The notes under the pieces were generated by a model. It had not been told where the DNA came from, searched no databases, and saw only the letters and a program-made list of their open reading frames with translations. From Thermoflexales bacterium (GTDB taxonomy: Bacteria; Chloroflexota; Anaerolineae; S140-20): a stretch of DNA of 5,691 nt. Position 1 is the first letter of the stretch; the number at the start of each line of letters is the position of its first letter. A program made the position numbers and the translations under genes. Below, in pieces: positions 5,662-5,691 of this stretch. The stretch lies in the NCBI GenBank assembly GCA_015484715.1, contig WFUY01000410.1:1-5691 (forward strand), written 5' to 3'.

Positions 5662-5690
5662 TTGACCGGAGTGGACCGCTATGCTATACT
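5662..5690 (+). promoter_or_regulatory. Strong sigma70-type promoter at the right edge
   Basis: TTGACC (5662-5667) and TATACT (5685-5690) are separated by exactly 17 bp. Each matches 5 of 6 consensus bases, and a TGC directly before the -10 adds an extended -10 element (5682-5690). Transcription would run rightward and begin just beyond the window, so the gene served is not visible. The promoter is separate from the two propeller genes, which end 211 bp upstream. Confidence 0.7.
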
Positions 5691-5691
5691 G

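Overview
The window is GC-rich (high G+C at third codon positions). It carries two long plus-strand genes in tandem, with about 400 bp of non-coding DNA before them and about 240 bp after. Both genes encode secreted proteins of almost equal length (828 and 824 aa) and the same architecture: a 25-residue signal peptide, an Asp-box (BNR/sialidase-like) beta-propeller with six Asp-boxes, one fibronectin type III domain, a TolB/PD40-like second propeller, and a C-terminal VYLPLV-x-R tail. From memory, tails of the form YLPLxxR are frequent on exported proteins of Chloroflexota (Anaerolineae and relatives). Together with the GC content and the Asp-box/FN3/PD40 combination this makes a Chloroflexota source the best guess, but no marker gene in the window proves it.

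Layout: 1-408 is a leader region without a convincing gene. It holds a degenerate heptad repeat (69-103), a perfect 12-bp inverted repeat (233-265), a possible extended -10 promoter (330-338) and a ribosome binding site (391-397). Gene 1 is 409-2895. An 81-bp purine-rich gap with a strong Shine-Dalgarno leads to gene 2 at 2977-5451. The genes are in the same frame, and the gap has no further in-frame stop, so one TGA is all that separates them. They probably form a two-gene operon born from tandem duplication. The FN3 segment is far more alike (100 of 113 residues by hand count) than the N-terminal propellers, and includes 71 bp differing at one base.

The 3' flank (5452-5691) is the most structured non-coding part: an 18-bp stem just after the gene 2 stop, two copies of a 26-bp direct repeat 165 bp apart, a 79-nt symmetric palindrome with three CACGAAT heptamers mirrored by three ATTYGTG heptamers, and a 153-bp segment with perfect 12-bp terminal inverted repeats and identical 12-bp flanks. 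That segment looks like a small non-autonomous mobile element or composite intergenic repeat. The window ends in a very good sigma70-type promoter (TTGACC, 17 bp, TGCTATACT) whose -35 lies one base after the second repeat copy; its gene is outside the window.

Functionally the two proteins are best described as paralogous extracellular propeller proteins, probably binding or surface-associated. No catalytic function can be assigned: I see no FRIP-type sialidase motif, and the window has no partner enzyme or transport gene.
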